From DATDIC01 sp963764525 (GTDB lineage: Bacteria > Pseudomonadota > Alphaproteobacteria > Acetobacterales > Acetobacteraceae): a stretch of DNA of 64,000 nucleotides. Positions 34,954 to 44,250 of this stretch are shown piece by piece. The translations under genes and the position numbers were made by a program. The stretch covers positions 62,001 through 126,000 of the forward strand of contig CAVXTC010000011.1 of NCBI GenBank assembly GCA_963764525.1. The letters run 5' to 3'. The stretch's first letter is position 1; each line of letters starts with the position of its first letter. The notes beneath the pieces are model-generated. The model made no database searches and was not told the DNA's origin. It saw only the letters and a program-made list of their open reading frames with translations.

Positions 34954-35514
34954 ATGGACGCGATCACCCGCCGGCGCCTGGTTTTGCTGGCCCCTCTGGG
35001 CCTGGCGGCTGCGGCCGGGGGCGGCTTCTGGGGGCTGCTGCTCCGCATGCAGCAGGGCAGCTACGATCCGCACAGCCTGCCGAGCATGCTGGTCGGCAAG
35101 ACGCTGCCCGACTTCAGCCTGCCGGGGCAGCCGCCCTCGGCCGGGTTTTCCCGCACCGACATCATCGCCACCGGGCGGCCGGCGCTGGTGAATTTCTTCG
35201 CCTCCTGGTGCATCCCCTGCATCGAGGAGGCACCGACGCTGATGCAACTTCATCAGGACGGCGTGCCGATCTGGGGCATCGCCTACAAGGACAAGCCGAA
35301 CGCCGCCGCCGGGTTCCTGGCGCAGCACGGCGACCCTTACGTGCGCGTGGCGCGCGATGAGCCGGGACGGGTGGCGATCGATTTCGGCGTCTATGGCGTG
35401 CCGGAGACCTATGTGGTGGACCGCGGCGGGATCGTCCGGCTGCGCTGGGCCGGCGGGCTGTCCGATGACGTGGTGCGCGGCACCCTGGCGCCCTTGCTGA
35501 AGTCGCTCGCGTGA
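34954..35514 (+). CDS. ccmG: CcmG/DsbE, thiol:disulfide interchange protein
   Basis: A 186-residue membrane-anchored thioredoxin-fold protein. N-terminal helix LVLLAPLGLAAAAGGGFWG, then VGKTLPDFSLPG, active site WCIPC in NFFASWCIPCIEEAP, the insert GIAYKDKP and the cis-Pro loop YGVPETYVVD. It reduces apocytochrome cysteines before haem attachment. It follows ccmF and overlaps ccmH (GTGA). Confidence 0.94.
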   Translation: MDAITRRRLVLLAPLGLAAAAGGGFWGLLLRMQQGSYDPHSLPSMLVGKTLPDFSLPGQPPSAGFSRTDIIATGRPALVNFFASWCIPCIEEAPTLMQLHQDGVPIWGIAYKDKPNAAAGFLAQHGDPYVRVARDEPGRVAIDFGVYGVPETYVVDRGGIVRLRWAGGLSDDVVRGTLAPLLKSLA

Positions 35515-35961
35515 TCCGGCTGCTGGCGGGATTGGCTGTCCTGTTGTTGCTGGCCGGGCCGGCGCGCGCGGTCAGCGACCCCGGGGAGATGCTGGCCGAC
35601 CCGGTGCTGGAGCACCGCGCCGAGGCGATCGGGGAGCAGCTTCGCTGCCTGGTGTGCCAGAACGAGAGCGTCGAGCAGTCGGACGCCGATCTGGCTCGGG
35701 ATTTTCGCCGGATCATCCGCCAGCACGTGACGGCGGGGGAGAGCGATCGGCAGGTGATCGCGTGGATGGTGGCGCGCTACGGCGATTTCATCCGGCTGCG
35801 CCCGCCGTTCGATCCGCAAACGCTGGCGTTATGGGGCGCTCCGGTGATCGCGCTGGTGGTGGCCGGCAGCGTTGTCGTGCTGGCCCGGCGCCGGCGCCCG
35901 GCGCGCCCCGGTGCCTTTGTCGCCGGCCGAGCAGCGGCGTCTGGCCGATCTGCTGGAGTGA
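35511..35961 (+). CDS. ccmH: CcmH/CycL, haem lyase thioreductase subunit (frameshift at C-terminus)
   Basis: A protein of about 150 residues: signal peptide (LLAGLAVLLLLAGPARA), then the redox motif LRCLVCQNESVEQSDADLA, WMVARYGDFIRLRPPF and a C-terminal membrane helix. After the helix a one-base shift near 35905 gives VPLSPAEQRRLADLLE and TGA 35959-35961, the normal ending. Uncorrected, the frame runs on into a repeat element. GTG 35511 overlaps the ccmG stop. Confidence 0.9.
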
Positions 35962-36121
35962 GCGGCTTGTCGTCATGGCGGCTCGGTTTGACACGCTGGC
36001 GCTTTTGGTCAGCTGGCGAAGTTTGCCATGGCCGCGCATTTTGTCATGCCACGGGCTTTGTCATGGCAGCATATTTCGTCATGCCCTCAAGAGCGGGGGG
36101 CTGCTCCGATATTGTGGTCAG

Positions 36122-36150
36122 GCCGTGGATTCCCGCTTTCGCGGGAACGA
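36122..36150. repeat. REP-like palindrome between ccmH and ccmI
   Basis: TGGATTCCCGC, loop TTTC, and GCGGGAACGACG form a single copy of the palindromic family seen at 32.8 kb. The preceding 100 nt also contain three or four short TTGTCATG-like direct repeats. The 217-nt ccmH-ccmI spacer otherwise holds nothing. Confidence 0.65.
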
Positions 36151-36178
36151 CGGTCGTGCGCCGGAATAACGATTGAGC

Positions 36179-36892
36179 ATGCTCTCGTTCTGGGTTGCGG
36201 TCCTGGCCCTCGCGGTGATCTCGCTGGCGCCGCTGGGCTTGGCGCTGCGCCGCACCACCCGGGAGCGTGGCCGGCGGGAGGCCGCCTTGGCGCTGCATCG
36301 GGCGCAACTTGTGGAACTGGATCGCGAACTGGCCGATGCGCGGATCGGACCGGTGGAGCACGCCACCGCGGTGCTGGAAGTGCAGCGGCGCTTGCTGGCC
36401 GCGGCCGATATGGCGGAGCCGGCGGGGGCGGAGACCACGCGCTCGGGGTTGTGGGCGGTGCTGGCGCTGGTGCCGTTGGCGGCGGTGCTGCTGTATCTGG
36501 TCGGCGGATCGCCGGGCTTGCCGGCCATGCCGCTGAAGCAGCGGATCGCCGAGGCGGAGCAGCGCGTGCGTCAGGAAGACGCGCTGGTGGCGCAGCTTCG
36601 CGACGTGCTGCGGACGCTGGACCCGCATTCGGACAAGGCCCGCGAGGGATACATCCTGCTGGGCAACGCCGAGGCCCGGCTGGGGCACATCCCCCAAGCC
36701 GCCTCGGCCTGGCAGAGCGCGCTGGCGGTGCGGTTCGATCCGACTCTGGCGGCCGAGGCGGCCGAGGCGCTGACCGAAGCGAACGGGCACGTCACCGATG
36801 ACTCGGCCGCGCTGTTTCGCCGGGCGCTGGCGGAGGCTCCGGCGGATGCGCCCTGGCGGCCGATGGCGGAGCGGCGGCTGGGCGGGGGGTAG
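36179..36892 (+). CDS. ccmI: CcmI/CycH, apocytochrome chaperone
   Basis: A 237-residue protein with an N-terminal membrane helix (MLSFWVAVLALAVISLAPLG), a leucine-zipper-like cytosolic loop (LVELDRELADARIGP), a second helix (LWAVLALVPLAAVLLYLVGG) and a periplasmic TPR-like helical region (YILLGNAEARLGHIPQAASAW). It presents apocytochrome to the haem lyase. It is shorter than full CcmI of some species, similar to the short alphaproteobacterial form. A TTG at 36173 is an alternative start. Confidence 0.87.
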   Translation: MLSFWVAVLALAVISLAPLGLALRRTTRERGRREAALALHRAQLVELDRELADARIGPVEHATAVLEVQRRLLAAADMAEPAGAETTRSGLWAVLALVPLAAVLLYLVGGSPGLPAMPLKQRIAEAEQRVRQEDALVAQLRDVLRTLDPHSDKAREGYILLGNAEARLGHIPQAASAWQSALAVRFDPTLAAEAAEALTEANGHVTDDSAALFRRALAEAPADAPWRPMAERRLGGG

Positions 36893-37075
36893 GCTTGGCT
36901 AGGGAGTCGACCGGGGGGTTGAAGCGGGCTGAGCTCGCTGCGCTCGGACAGCGTGTCATAGCGTAGTGCCCCAGGCACTGGCCCGGTGTGTCAAAACGAC
37001 CACCCTACCTGCAAATATCGAGGAGACCTCAGGTTATCGGCGGGCAGAATTCAGGTCGCTGCGCATTAGGAGAAT

Positions 37076-37922
37076 ATGGCAGACCCAATCCCCAGGCAGC
37101 GCGCCGACCGGGCCCAGCACCGCCGCGCACGCCGATGCCGCCGTTCGGGATCTGGAGGCCGCGGATATTCCGACCAGCGCCATCTCGCGCCAGCCTTCTG
37201 CTACGGAAGGTGTAAGCACGAGCGAGCAGCCCCGCGAGCCCGGCTTTTGGTCCAGCCTGTTCGGCGGTGAGCCGGACCATGACACAAATGTATATGACCG
37301 CAGCATAGAGGGCGGCTCGCACCTGATAACGGTCAGGGTTCCGGAACAGCAAGTGGCGAGCGTGACGAGCATCTTGGAGCGTCACTATCCGATCGACATC
37401 GACGAACGCGCCTCCGGCTACGGGCTGGGCGCGGCCGGAACGACCACCACCGATATGCGGGGATCAATCGGGACGACGGCCGGCCTCGGCGCGCGCAACT
37501 CAGCGATGCGCGGCGACGAGGAGAAGCTAGAGCTTGCCGAGGAGCAGCTCACTGTCGGTAGGCGCCTCGTCAATCGTGGCACGACCCGCATCCGCCGGTT
37601 TGTGGTGGAGACGCCCGTCGAGGAGAATGTAACCCTGCACTCCGAGCGCATATCCGTGGATCGGCGCCCGGTCACCGGCGATGCCCGCGTCAGCGACGTG
37701 GACTTTACCGACAAGACAATCGAGATGACCGAGACGGACGAGGAGGCGGTCGTCGGCAAGACGGCGCGGGTCAAGGAAGAGGTCGTCGTGCACAAGAACG
37801 CCGGCGAACGCGTTGAAACCGTCCGTGACACCGTGCGACGTGAGGATGTCGAGATCACCAAGGACGGCAGCGTCGAGCCCGGTGCGGCCCGGACCGGCCC
37901 GGTTCCACCCGCTTCCCGCTGA
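37076..37922 (+). CDS. YsnF-domain (DUF2382) stress-response protein (frameshift near N-terminus)
   Basis: The main part encodes a general-stress-type N-terminal domain (DAAVRDLEAADIPTSAIS, LITVRVPEQQVASVTSILE) and a C-terminal YsnF domain: LELAEEQLTVGRRLVNRG, RIRRFVVETPVEENVTLHSE, VVVHKNAGERVETVRDTVRR. The only good start, ATG 37076 behind AGGAG, is in another frame, so a base error near 37110 is likely. These proteins bind or respond under oxidative and desiccation stress; the exact role is unknown. Confidence 0.72.
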
Positions 37923-37942
37923 TCTGGTTCGGCTTGTCGTGA

Positions 37943-37963
37943 CCCGGGGCCATGTGCCCCGGG
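37943..37963. terminator. Hairpin after the YsnF gene
   Basis: CCCGGGGC and GCCCCGGG arms enclose a 5-nt loop, 20 nt after the YsnF stop. It separates this gene from the convergent atp operon. There is no T-tail. The remaining intergenic sequence to 38130 shows nothing else. Confidence 0.6.
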
Positions 37964-38130
37964 CATCGGCACGGAGAGCATTATCTCTGCAAATGTTTGT
38001 GGCTGCCCCTCCGCGCAACGCGACGATGGGATGAGGTGCGCGCGCGCAACTGACCCGCCTGATGCGGGGATGGGGCAGTTACTTCAGCTCGGGGTCACCG
38101 GTGGCGGTCCGATTCCCAAAGCCCTCGCGC

Positions 38131-38624
38131 TCAGGCTGCCCGAAGCGCCGCCGGAAGCTGAGTGATGGCGTGATCGATCAGCCTTGCGTCAGCCTCCGGC
38201 GACAACCCCTCGGCGATCACGTCGCGCGAGGCGGCCGTGGCCACCTCGGCGGCGGTCGTGCGCACCTCATCGACCGCAGCCTTCTCGGCAGCAGCAATCC
38301 GGTCGATCGCCATCTGCTCGCGCGGCGAGCCGCCGCGCGTGCCTCGTCCGCCGCGGCCGCGGCCAACCGTTCCGCCTCGGCGCGGGCGCCTTCGATCAGC
38401 GCCTGCGCCTCGCGCACCGCGGTGTCGCGCCGCTGCTGCGCTTCCTGGCGCATCTGCTCGGCTTCCTGGCGCAGCCGCGTGGCTTCTTCCAGCTCTCGCC
38501 GGACCGCGGCGGCGCGGCTATCGAGCAACTCGGCAAGGGCGCCCCACAGACGCTTCCCGAAGATCAGGAAGAACAGGACGAAGGCGACTGCGACCCAGGT
38601 TCGCGATTCGCTGAAGAAGCCCAT
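38131..38624 (-). CDS. atpF: ATP synthase Fo subunit b (frameshifted)
   Basis: A peripheral stalk subunit of about 164 residues. N-terminal membrane helix TWVAVAFVLFFLIFGKRLWGA, then a long charged coiled coil (RRELEEATRLRQEAEQMRQE). Near 38325 the frame changes to EQMAIDRIAAAEKAAVDEVR and ends DHAITQLPAALRAA. Unlike most shifts in the window this one fits a missing base. It is the last gene of the Fo operon and follows the b' subunit gene. Confidence 0.88.
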
Positions 38625-38639
38625 GCGGATGCCTTCTCC

Positions 38640-39212
38640 CTAACCCTGGCCGCGGGCGGCCAAAGCGGCGCCGACCGCACGTTGCAGCCGGTCCGGCTCC
38701 GGTGTCGCACCGGTCAGCCGCAGGATTACCGTCGCGGCGGTATCGGTCGCCACCTGCCGCAGCGCCCGCATCGCGCCCTGACGCGCCGCGTCGATCCGCT
38801 GTTCCGCGTCCCGCAGTTGCGTCTCCAGCCGCGCATTCAGCTCCGCCGCCTGCGCCGCGCCCTGTTGCTTGACCTTATCGAGCGCGGCGTTGATCGCGGC
38901 CTGCGCCTCCGCCCGGGCGCGTGCGGTTGCTTGCGTTGTCTCCGCCGCCGCCCGATCGGCTTCCGCCTTCAGCGCCCGTGCGGTGTCGAGGTCGGCGGCG
39001 ATCGAAGCGGCCCGGCGCTGCAGCACGCTGCCCACCTGCGGCAGGCCCCACCGCCAGCACAGCAGGAAGAACACCACGAAGATGATCGCGCCCCACCACA
39101 CCTGATCGATGGTGAGCGGATTGGCGAAATCAAGCTGCGGCATGCCCTGCGCCATCGCCGCGGCCGGCATACCGAGCAGCACCAGAAGTGCCGCGGTGAT
39201 CCGGCGGATCAT
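38640..39212 (-). CDS. atpX: ATP synthase Fo subunit b'
   Basis: A 190-residue b-type stalk subunit with a cleavable-looking N-terminus (LLVLLGMPAAAMA), membrane helix WWGAIIFVVFFLLCWRWGLP and a coiled coil rich in Ala, Glu and Arg. Two different b-type genes side by side (b' then b) are typical of photosynthetic and related alphaproteobacteria. Confidence 0.88.
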   Translation of the reverse strand: MIRRITAALLVLLGMPAAAMAQGMPQLDFANPLTIDQVWWGAIIFVVFFLLCWRWGLPQVGSVLQRRAASIAADLDTARALKAEADRAAAETTQATARARAEAQAAINAALDKVKQQGAAQAAELNARLETQLRDAEQRIDAARQGAMRALRQVATDTAATVILRLTGATPEPDRLQRAVGAALAARGQG

Positions 39213-39221
39213 CGGTCCGGC

Positions 39222-39449
39222 CTATTTCACGAACAGGATGATGAACGCGATCACCAGCGCATACAGCGCCACCGCTTCAGTGAGCGCGAACCCCAGGATC
39301 GCCAGGCCGAACACGCGGTCGCGCGAGGCCGGGTTGCGGGCCACGCTATTCACCAGTGCCGCGAAAATGTTGCCGATGCCGACACCCACGCCGGCGAGCG
39401 CGATGACGGCGAGGCCCGCACCAAGTTTCTGGGCCGAAGCGAGATCCAT
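39222..39449 (-). CDS. atpE: ATP synthase Fo subunit c
   Basis: A 75-residue hairpin of two transmembrane helices. The first is glycine-rich (GAGLAVIALAGVGVGIGNIF); the polar loop has RNPASRD; the second carries the ion-binding Glu in GFALTEAVALYALV. It forms the rotor ring. It is intact and between atpB and the b' gene. Confidence 0.95.
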   Translation of the reverse strand: MDLASAQKLGAGLAVIALAGVGVGIGNIFAALVNSVARNPASRDRVFGLAILGFALTEAVALYALVIAFIILFVK

Positions 39450-39506
39450 ATCGGGTTCCTTTCTGTGCGTCGGTTCGTGCCGGACAGCGCCCGGCGGTTG
39501 AAAGCG

Positions 39507-40260
39507 TCAGTGCAGGTGCACCGCGTCGTGCAGGTAGATGCAGGAGAGAATCGCGAACACATACGCTTGCAGCACGGCGACCAGTATCTCGAAGCCGATC
39601 AGCGCGACATTGACGCCGAGCGCGAGCGCCGCCGGCAAGATCCAGATCAGTCCGGCGGCGCCGAGCATCACCACGAAGGCGCCGAACACCTCCAGCATCA
39701 CGTGCCCGGCCATCATGTTGGCGAACAGCCGCACCGACAGCGAGATGATGCGTGAGAGGTAGGACAGCACCTCGATCGGCACCAGCAGCGGCAGCAGCAT
39801 TTTCGGCACGCCCTGCGGCACGAAGTAGCTGAAGAAGTGCAGCTTGTGGATCCACAGCCCGACGGCGGTGACCATGATGATCACCACCAGCGTCAGCGCC
39901 AGCGTCACCGCGATATGGCTGGTGAAGGTGAAGAAATACGGGAACACGCCGACCAGGTTGCCGAGCAGGATGAACAGGAACAGCGTGAAGATGAACGGGA
40001 AGAAGCGCCGGCCTTCCGGACCGATCGTCTCCACGCACATGTTGTAGGTGAATTCGTACAGCAGTCTCGGCCGCCGCCTGCAGCCGGCCCGGCACCATTG
40101 CGCGCGGCCGCATGCCGGCCCAGAGCAGGCCGAGCGTCAGCACCATGGCGACGACCATCATCAGGTTCGACTGACTGAAATGGACCGCCCGGCCGAACGC
40201 GCCGAGCGCCGGGTGCAGCTCGAACTGGCTCATCGCGTCGATCGTGCCCGGTGCCGCCAC
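39507..40260 (-). CDS. atpB: ATP synthase Fo subunit a (frameshifted)
   Basis: The proton channel subunit, about 250 residues. GTG 40260 (GGGGGACGA upstream) gives VAAPGTIDAMSQFELHPALG. After GRLQAAAE the frame changes near 40062 to LLYEFTYNMCVETIGPEG. The conserved proton-path helix LSVRLFANMMAGHVMLEVF with its essential Arg, and a final YVFAILSCIYLHDAVH, are intact. One extra base explains the shift. An ATG at 40233 is a shorter alternative start. Confidence 0.9.
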
Positions 40261-40334
40261 TGCACTCGTCCCCCAAAACCTTGCCACTCATTCGGGGCCG
40301 CGGCCCTGTCGTTTCAGGGCCGTGACCGTTCGTC

Positions 40335-40652
40335 TTACCGCCGCTTCCCGGGTTTGTCGGGCCGTGGCGCGAACTCGCGCCAGACATTCAGAACCCCAGC
40401 CGCGCCCCCCAGCGGGACGAACGCAATGAGGAAGATCGGCCGCGTGCCCAGCCACCAGTCGAGTCCCCACCCGATGGCGCAGGCCACCGCCAGGGCACAA
40501 ACCAGTTCGAGCCCGACCCGCAGCCCGATCCCCAGCGCGGAGGGCTGCGCATCCGGCTGCTCGCTCGGCGGCCTGGGATCGAGCCCCTGCCGTTCGCGGG
40601 CCGCGCGCAGCCGGTCCTGGAAGGAAGCCGGGCCGCCCTGTTCCTCAGTCAT
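40335..40652 (-). CDS. atpI: AtpI-family protein
   Basis: A 105-residue protein with a polar N-terminus (FQDRLRAARERQGLDPRPP) and two transmembrane helices in LGIGLRVGLELVCALAVACA and FLIAFVPLGGAAGVLNVWRE. It heads the Fo operon and is thought to assist c-ring assembly or magnesium supply. ATG 40652 has CGGAGTG upstream. Confidence 0.83.
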   Translation of the reverse strand: MTEEQGGPASFQDRLRAARERQGLDPRPPSEQPDAQPSALGIGLRVGLELVCALAVACAIGWGLDWWLGTRPIFLIAFVPLGGAAGVLNVWREFAPRPDKPGKRR

Positions 40653-40820
40653 GTTCACTCCGGGCAAGTCGCCCTGCCGGAGGGCGGGCGCTTGCTACAG
40701 GCGGGTCTTGCAGGTGTCAAGAATGGGGGACCCGCGCGGTGCAAGGACCGGGGATCGCCGGGTGTGATTTTGCCCGACGACGACCATGTGGCTGCGGGTT
40801 GATGTCTCGCGGAGAACCCG

Positions 40821-41435
40821 GTGCGCAGACCAGCCCCGCTCAATCGACGCCGCGCTCTGGCCTTGTTCGTCGCAGGCCCGTTGGCCGCCTGTCAGTCGTT
40901 TCCGGCGGCACAACGCCTCAGCCCGGAAGACGCCGCCACGCTTGAACGCGTACAGGACTATCTGAACTCGGTTCGCACCCTGCGTGCACAATTTGGCCAG
41001 ACATGGCCCAATGGTGCGGTCAACCACGGCACACTCTGGCTGGAGCGCCCAGGGCACCTGCGCCTGCAATACGCGGCTCCGAGCCCGCTCACCATGGTGG
41101 CGGCCGAGGGGACGGTGCTGTTTTACGATGCCTCCACCCAGGCGAGCACAACCGTGCCGGTGGCACGGACGCCGCTTGGCATTCTGCTGGCCGATCGGAT
41201 CGCGTTGTCCGGCGGCGTGACGGTGACCGCTGTGCGGCGATCGCCGGGTCAGGTTCAGGTCTCGATGGTGCGGACAGCCAATCCCGGTCAGGGTTCGCTG
41301 ACCCTGCTGTTCACCGAGCCGCCGCTGGCCTTGCGCGCGCTTCGGATCATCGACGCCGAGGGGCAGGTGACCGATATCAGGTTATTCGACCTTCAGCCGG
41401 GTGTTGCGATCGATCCCGGGCTGTTCAGATTGTAG
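40821..41435 (+). CDS. LolA-like outer-membrane lipoprotein carrier, itself a predicted lipoprotein
   Basis: A 204-residue protein. The N-terminus RRRALALFVAGPLAACQS contains a lipobox (LAAC), so it should be lipid-anchored. The mature part has the LolA fold: ERVQDYLNSVRTLRAQFGQ, GTLWLERPGHLRLQYAAP and VLFYDASTQASTTVPV. True LolA is soluble, so a lipidated form may have a specialised role. GTG 40821 is preceded by GGAGAA. It stands alone, divergent from the atp operon. Confidence 0.78.
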   Translation: MRRPAPLNRRRALALFVAGPLAACQSFPAAQRLSPEDAATLERVQDYLNSVRTLRAQFGQTWPNGAVNHGTLWLERPGHLRLQYAAPSPLTMVAAEGTVLFYDASTQASTTVPVARTPLGILLADRIALSGGVTVTAVRRSPGQVQVSMVRTANPGQGSLTLLFTEPPLALRALRIIDAEGQVTDIRLFDLQPGVAIDPGLFRL

Positions 41436-41600
41436 CGGATGCGACCATTGGCACCGAAGTGGCGCGGCGGTGAACTGTCCCATTATCGTTCACTTTTTGT
41501 TCAGGCCGGCAAGGGCCTGGCCAAGGTTGCGGCGCGCTGGCAGGGCAGGGAGTTTGTGGTATTAATAAGGTGTTTGTAATTCGGGCCGAGACGCGCCGAA

Positions 41601-41858
41601 ATGGGCGCAGGAAGGGCAACTACCGATGACCGCGACGCGGAGACAATCGAGGTGACGGCCGGCGACGTGGCCGCCGAATTGAAGCGCCGGGGCATCGGCT
41701 CCGACGAAAAGGTGACACTCACCATCGAGCCGGAAAACGAGATCTTTCCCGGTCGCCGGGCATCGCGTGCCCGCGTGGTGGCGGCGGGCCTGACCGATGA
41801 AGATATCGACCGGCTCGTAAAGCGGGCACAGAAAGACGTTGAACCGTTGCTTGGATGA
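41601..41858 (+). CDS. Small protein, probable antitoxin of a PIN-type module
   Basis: An 85-residue acidic/basic protein: IEVTAGDVAAELKRRGIGS, DEKVTLTIEPE, then GRRASRARVVAAGLTDEDID and a helical end. The N-terminal part resembles an AbrB/RHH-type antitoxin. The stop overlaps an ATG (ATGA at 41855-41858) that opens a PIN-toxin-like N-terminus, which is the main reason for the call. No clear ribosome-binding site precedes ATG 41601. Confidence 0.45.
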   Translation: MGAGRATTDDRDAETIEVTAGDVAAELKRRGIGSDEKVTLTIEPENEIFPGRRASRARVVAAGLTDEDIDRLVKRAQKDVEPLLG

Positions 41859-41974
41859 GGGTTGTCGTTAGTAGAGTGTTTTTCGTCTCTGGCTCCTCGA
41901 GGTGCGCCAAAATCGGGTCGCGTGTGCTTCTATCCCAATCTGCGCGACCGACGGGGGCCCAACGCGATGGATGA
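41855..41974 (+). pseudogene. Remnant of a PIN-domain toxin gene
   Basis: ATG 41855 starts MRVVVSRVFFVSGSS; in an adjacent frame the next residues are LAPRGAPKSG. Putative PIN-family toxins begin MRVVxDTNVFVSGLLxPRGAPA, so the start of one is recognisable, but it stops after 39 codons and the catalytic acidic residues further on are absent. The following sequence to 42251 has no convincing gene; a 59-codon open frame at 42011-42190 lacks any recognisable motif. Confidence 0.4.
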
Positions 41975-42251
41975 GAAGCTGGCAGGCAGCAGGCAGATGC
42001 ACGGATTGCAATGCGCATTCCCAATATTTCCTTACTCGACATATCCGCAGCGTGGCGGAATCCAGATCGGGCAGCTGTTTTCGAACACCACGCCAACCCG
42101 GACTGGCAGACCATTCCCGTCCCGAAACGTAGCAAAGGCCGGTTGCGGGCCGCTTCGTCGGGCATGGCGGGTGCGGCGGCCGTGTGGTAGGTTGAAGTTG
42201 CGCCGCGAACGGCTACGGCACCGGCAATCCCGAAGCGGAGCCAGGACTTCG

Positions 42252-44214
42252 ATGGATCAACCAGTTCAGCCTGCATCCCTGCAGCAACCGGCCGATGCGT
42301 CAGCGCACCCGCTCGATCCGCTGTCCGAGGCGGAGATCGCCCGCGCCACGCAGATCATCCAGGCGCAATTTCCCTGGGGACCGGACCTGCGGGTCGAAAC
42401 CATCGATATCGAGGAACCCGAGAAACAGGTTGCCCGCAATCACGTGCCAGGCACGCCATTCCCGCGCATCGCGCGGTTCAACATATACCGGCGCGGCGTG
42501 ATGGGCGTGTGGCAAGGCCGCGCTGATCTTGGTACCGGCGAGCTGATCTCGAAGACCTTCCGGCCCGACGCGCGCGCGATGGTCGCCGTGGAAGAGGTTT
42601 TGCTGATCGAGAAGACGGTGAAGGCCGACCCACGCTTTCAGGAGGCGTTGCGCCGCCGCGGCCTGGCGGATGAACTGGACAATATGTGCATCGATCCGTG
42701 GACCGTCGGCGATTTCGGTCACGCGATCGAGCAAAATCGCCGGGTACTTAATTGCTTCGTATGGATGCGGAATTTCCCGCTCGATAACTACTATGCTCAT
42801 CCGGTCGAGGGACTGCACGCGCTGATCGATCTCAGCACGCTGGAGGTGCTGGGTGTGGAGGATCATTTCGAAGCGTCAGGCAACTATATTCCCGTCCCGC
42901 GTACGCCGCGCAACTTCGATGCCGATACGCTGACCGAGTTTCGGGCGCCGTCCGCGCCGCTGGACGTGGTGCAGCCGGCCGGTCCCGGGTACCGCGTGGC
43001 GGGCAACCATGTTACCTGGGAAAACTGGGATTTCCGCGTCGGCTTCAACGGCCGCGAGGGGCTGCTGCTGCACATGGTCGGCTACACGCAGAACGGGCGG
43101 CGGCGTCCGGTGCTGTACCGTGCCTCGATCGCCGAAATGGTCGTGCCGTACGGCACGCCGGAGCGCAGCCATTACCGCAAGAATGTCTTCGATAGCGGCG
43201 AGCTCGGATTTGGCCGGATGGCCAACTCGCTGACGCTCGGATGCGACTGTCTGGGCACCATCCATTACTTCGACGCGGTGGTCCCCACCCTGTTCGGTGC
43301 GCCACGCACGATCGAGAATGCGGTCTGCCTGCACGAGGAGGATGCCGGTCTCGCGTGGAAGCATTTCGACGTTCGCAGCGGCCGGACCGAGGTCCGCCGC
43401 GCCAGGAAGCTGGTGATCTCTTCGATTTCCACCATCGGCAATTACGAATACGCGTCCTACTGGTATCTGCATCAGGATGGCCGCATCGAGTACGAGATGA
43501 AGGCGACCGGCATCATCAACACCGCCGGCTGCCATCCCGGCCAGCCCGGCAAATACGGGTCGGAGGTGGCGCCCGGCATCGTGGGCCACATCCACCAGCA
43601 TATTTTCTGCGCCCGGCTGGACATGGACGTTGACGGGTCTGCCAACACAGTTGTCGAGTGCGACACGATCGCTCCGCCCGCCGGACCGGAGAACCCGTAC
43701 GGCAACGCGTTCTATGTCGAGGAACGACCGCTGACGACGGAAAGCGCAGCGCGGCGCGACGTCGATTTCGCGCACATGCGCTACTGGAAGATCGTCAATC
43801 CGGGGACCCGGAACTGGGTCGGCAAGCCGACCGCCTACAAGTTGGAGGCCGGGTCCGCGGTACGTCCCTTCACCGCATCCCGATAGTCCGTCCGGACGCC
43901 GCGGCCGGTTCATCCAGCATCAGCTATGGGTCACGCCGTTCCACCCGGAGGAGCGCTTTCCGGCCGGCGAGTTCGTCAACCAGTCGCGCGGCGATGACGG
44001 GATCGAGACCTGGACGGCGCGCGACCGGGCCATCGAGAATACCGACATCGTGCTGTGGCACAGTTTCGGGGTGCATCATCTGCCGCGGCCGGAGGATCAT
44101 CCGGTACAGCCTTGCGTGACGTGCGGTTTCAAGCTGGTGCCGTTCGGCTTCTTCGACCAGAATCCGGTCATCGACCTGCCGCGAACACAAAACGACGCCA
44201 GCTGCTGCACGTAA
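42252..44214 (+). CDS. Copper-containing primary amine oxidase (frameshift near C-terminus)
   Basis: A topaquinone enzyme of about 654 residues that oxidises primary amines to aldehyde, ammonia and peroxide. The cofactor tyrosine is in ISTIGNYEYASYW; copper ligands are the HIHQH pair and a third His in FGVHHLPRPEDHP. The first two are in the main frame. After about 43890 the frame changes by one base to FIQHQLWVTPFHPEERFPAG, which contains the third His and ends at TAA 44212-44214. No signal peptide is visible (MDQPVQPASLQQP), so it may be cytoplasmic. It stands alone. Confidence 0.9.
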
Positions 44215-44250
44215 GCACCGCCCCCGCTGCGCGTGAGCCGTGTCGCCCGC

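Noticed and set aside
42011..42190. 59-codon open frame before the amine oxidase gene
   Set aside because: No ribosome-binding site and no recognisable motif; it lies in what appears to be decayed toxin-gene sequence.
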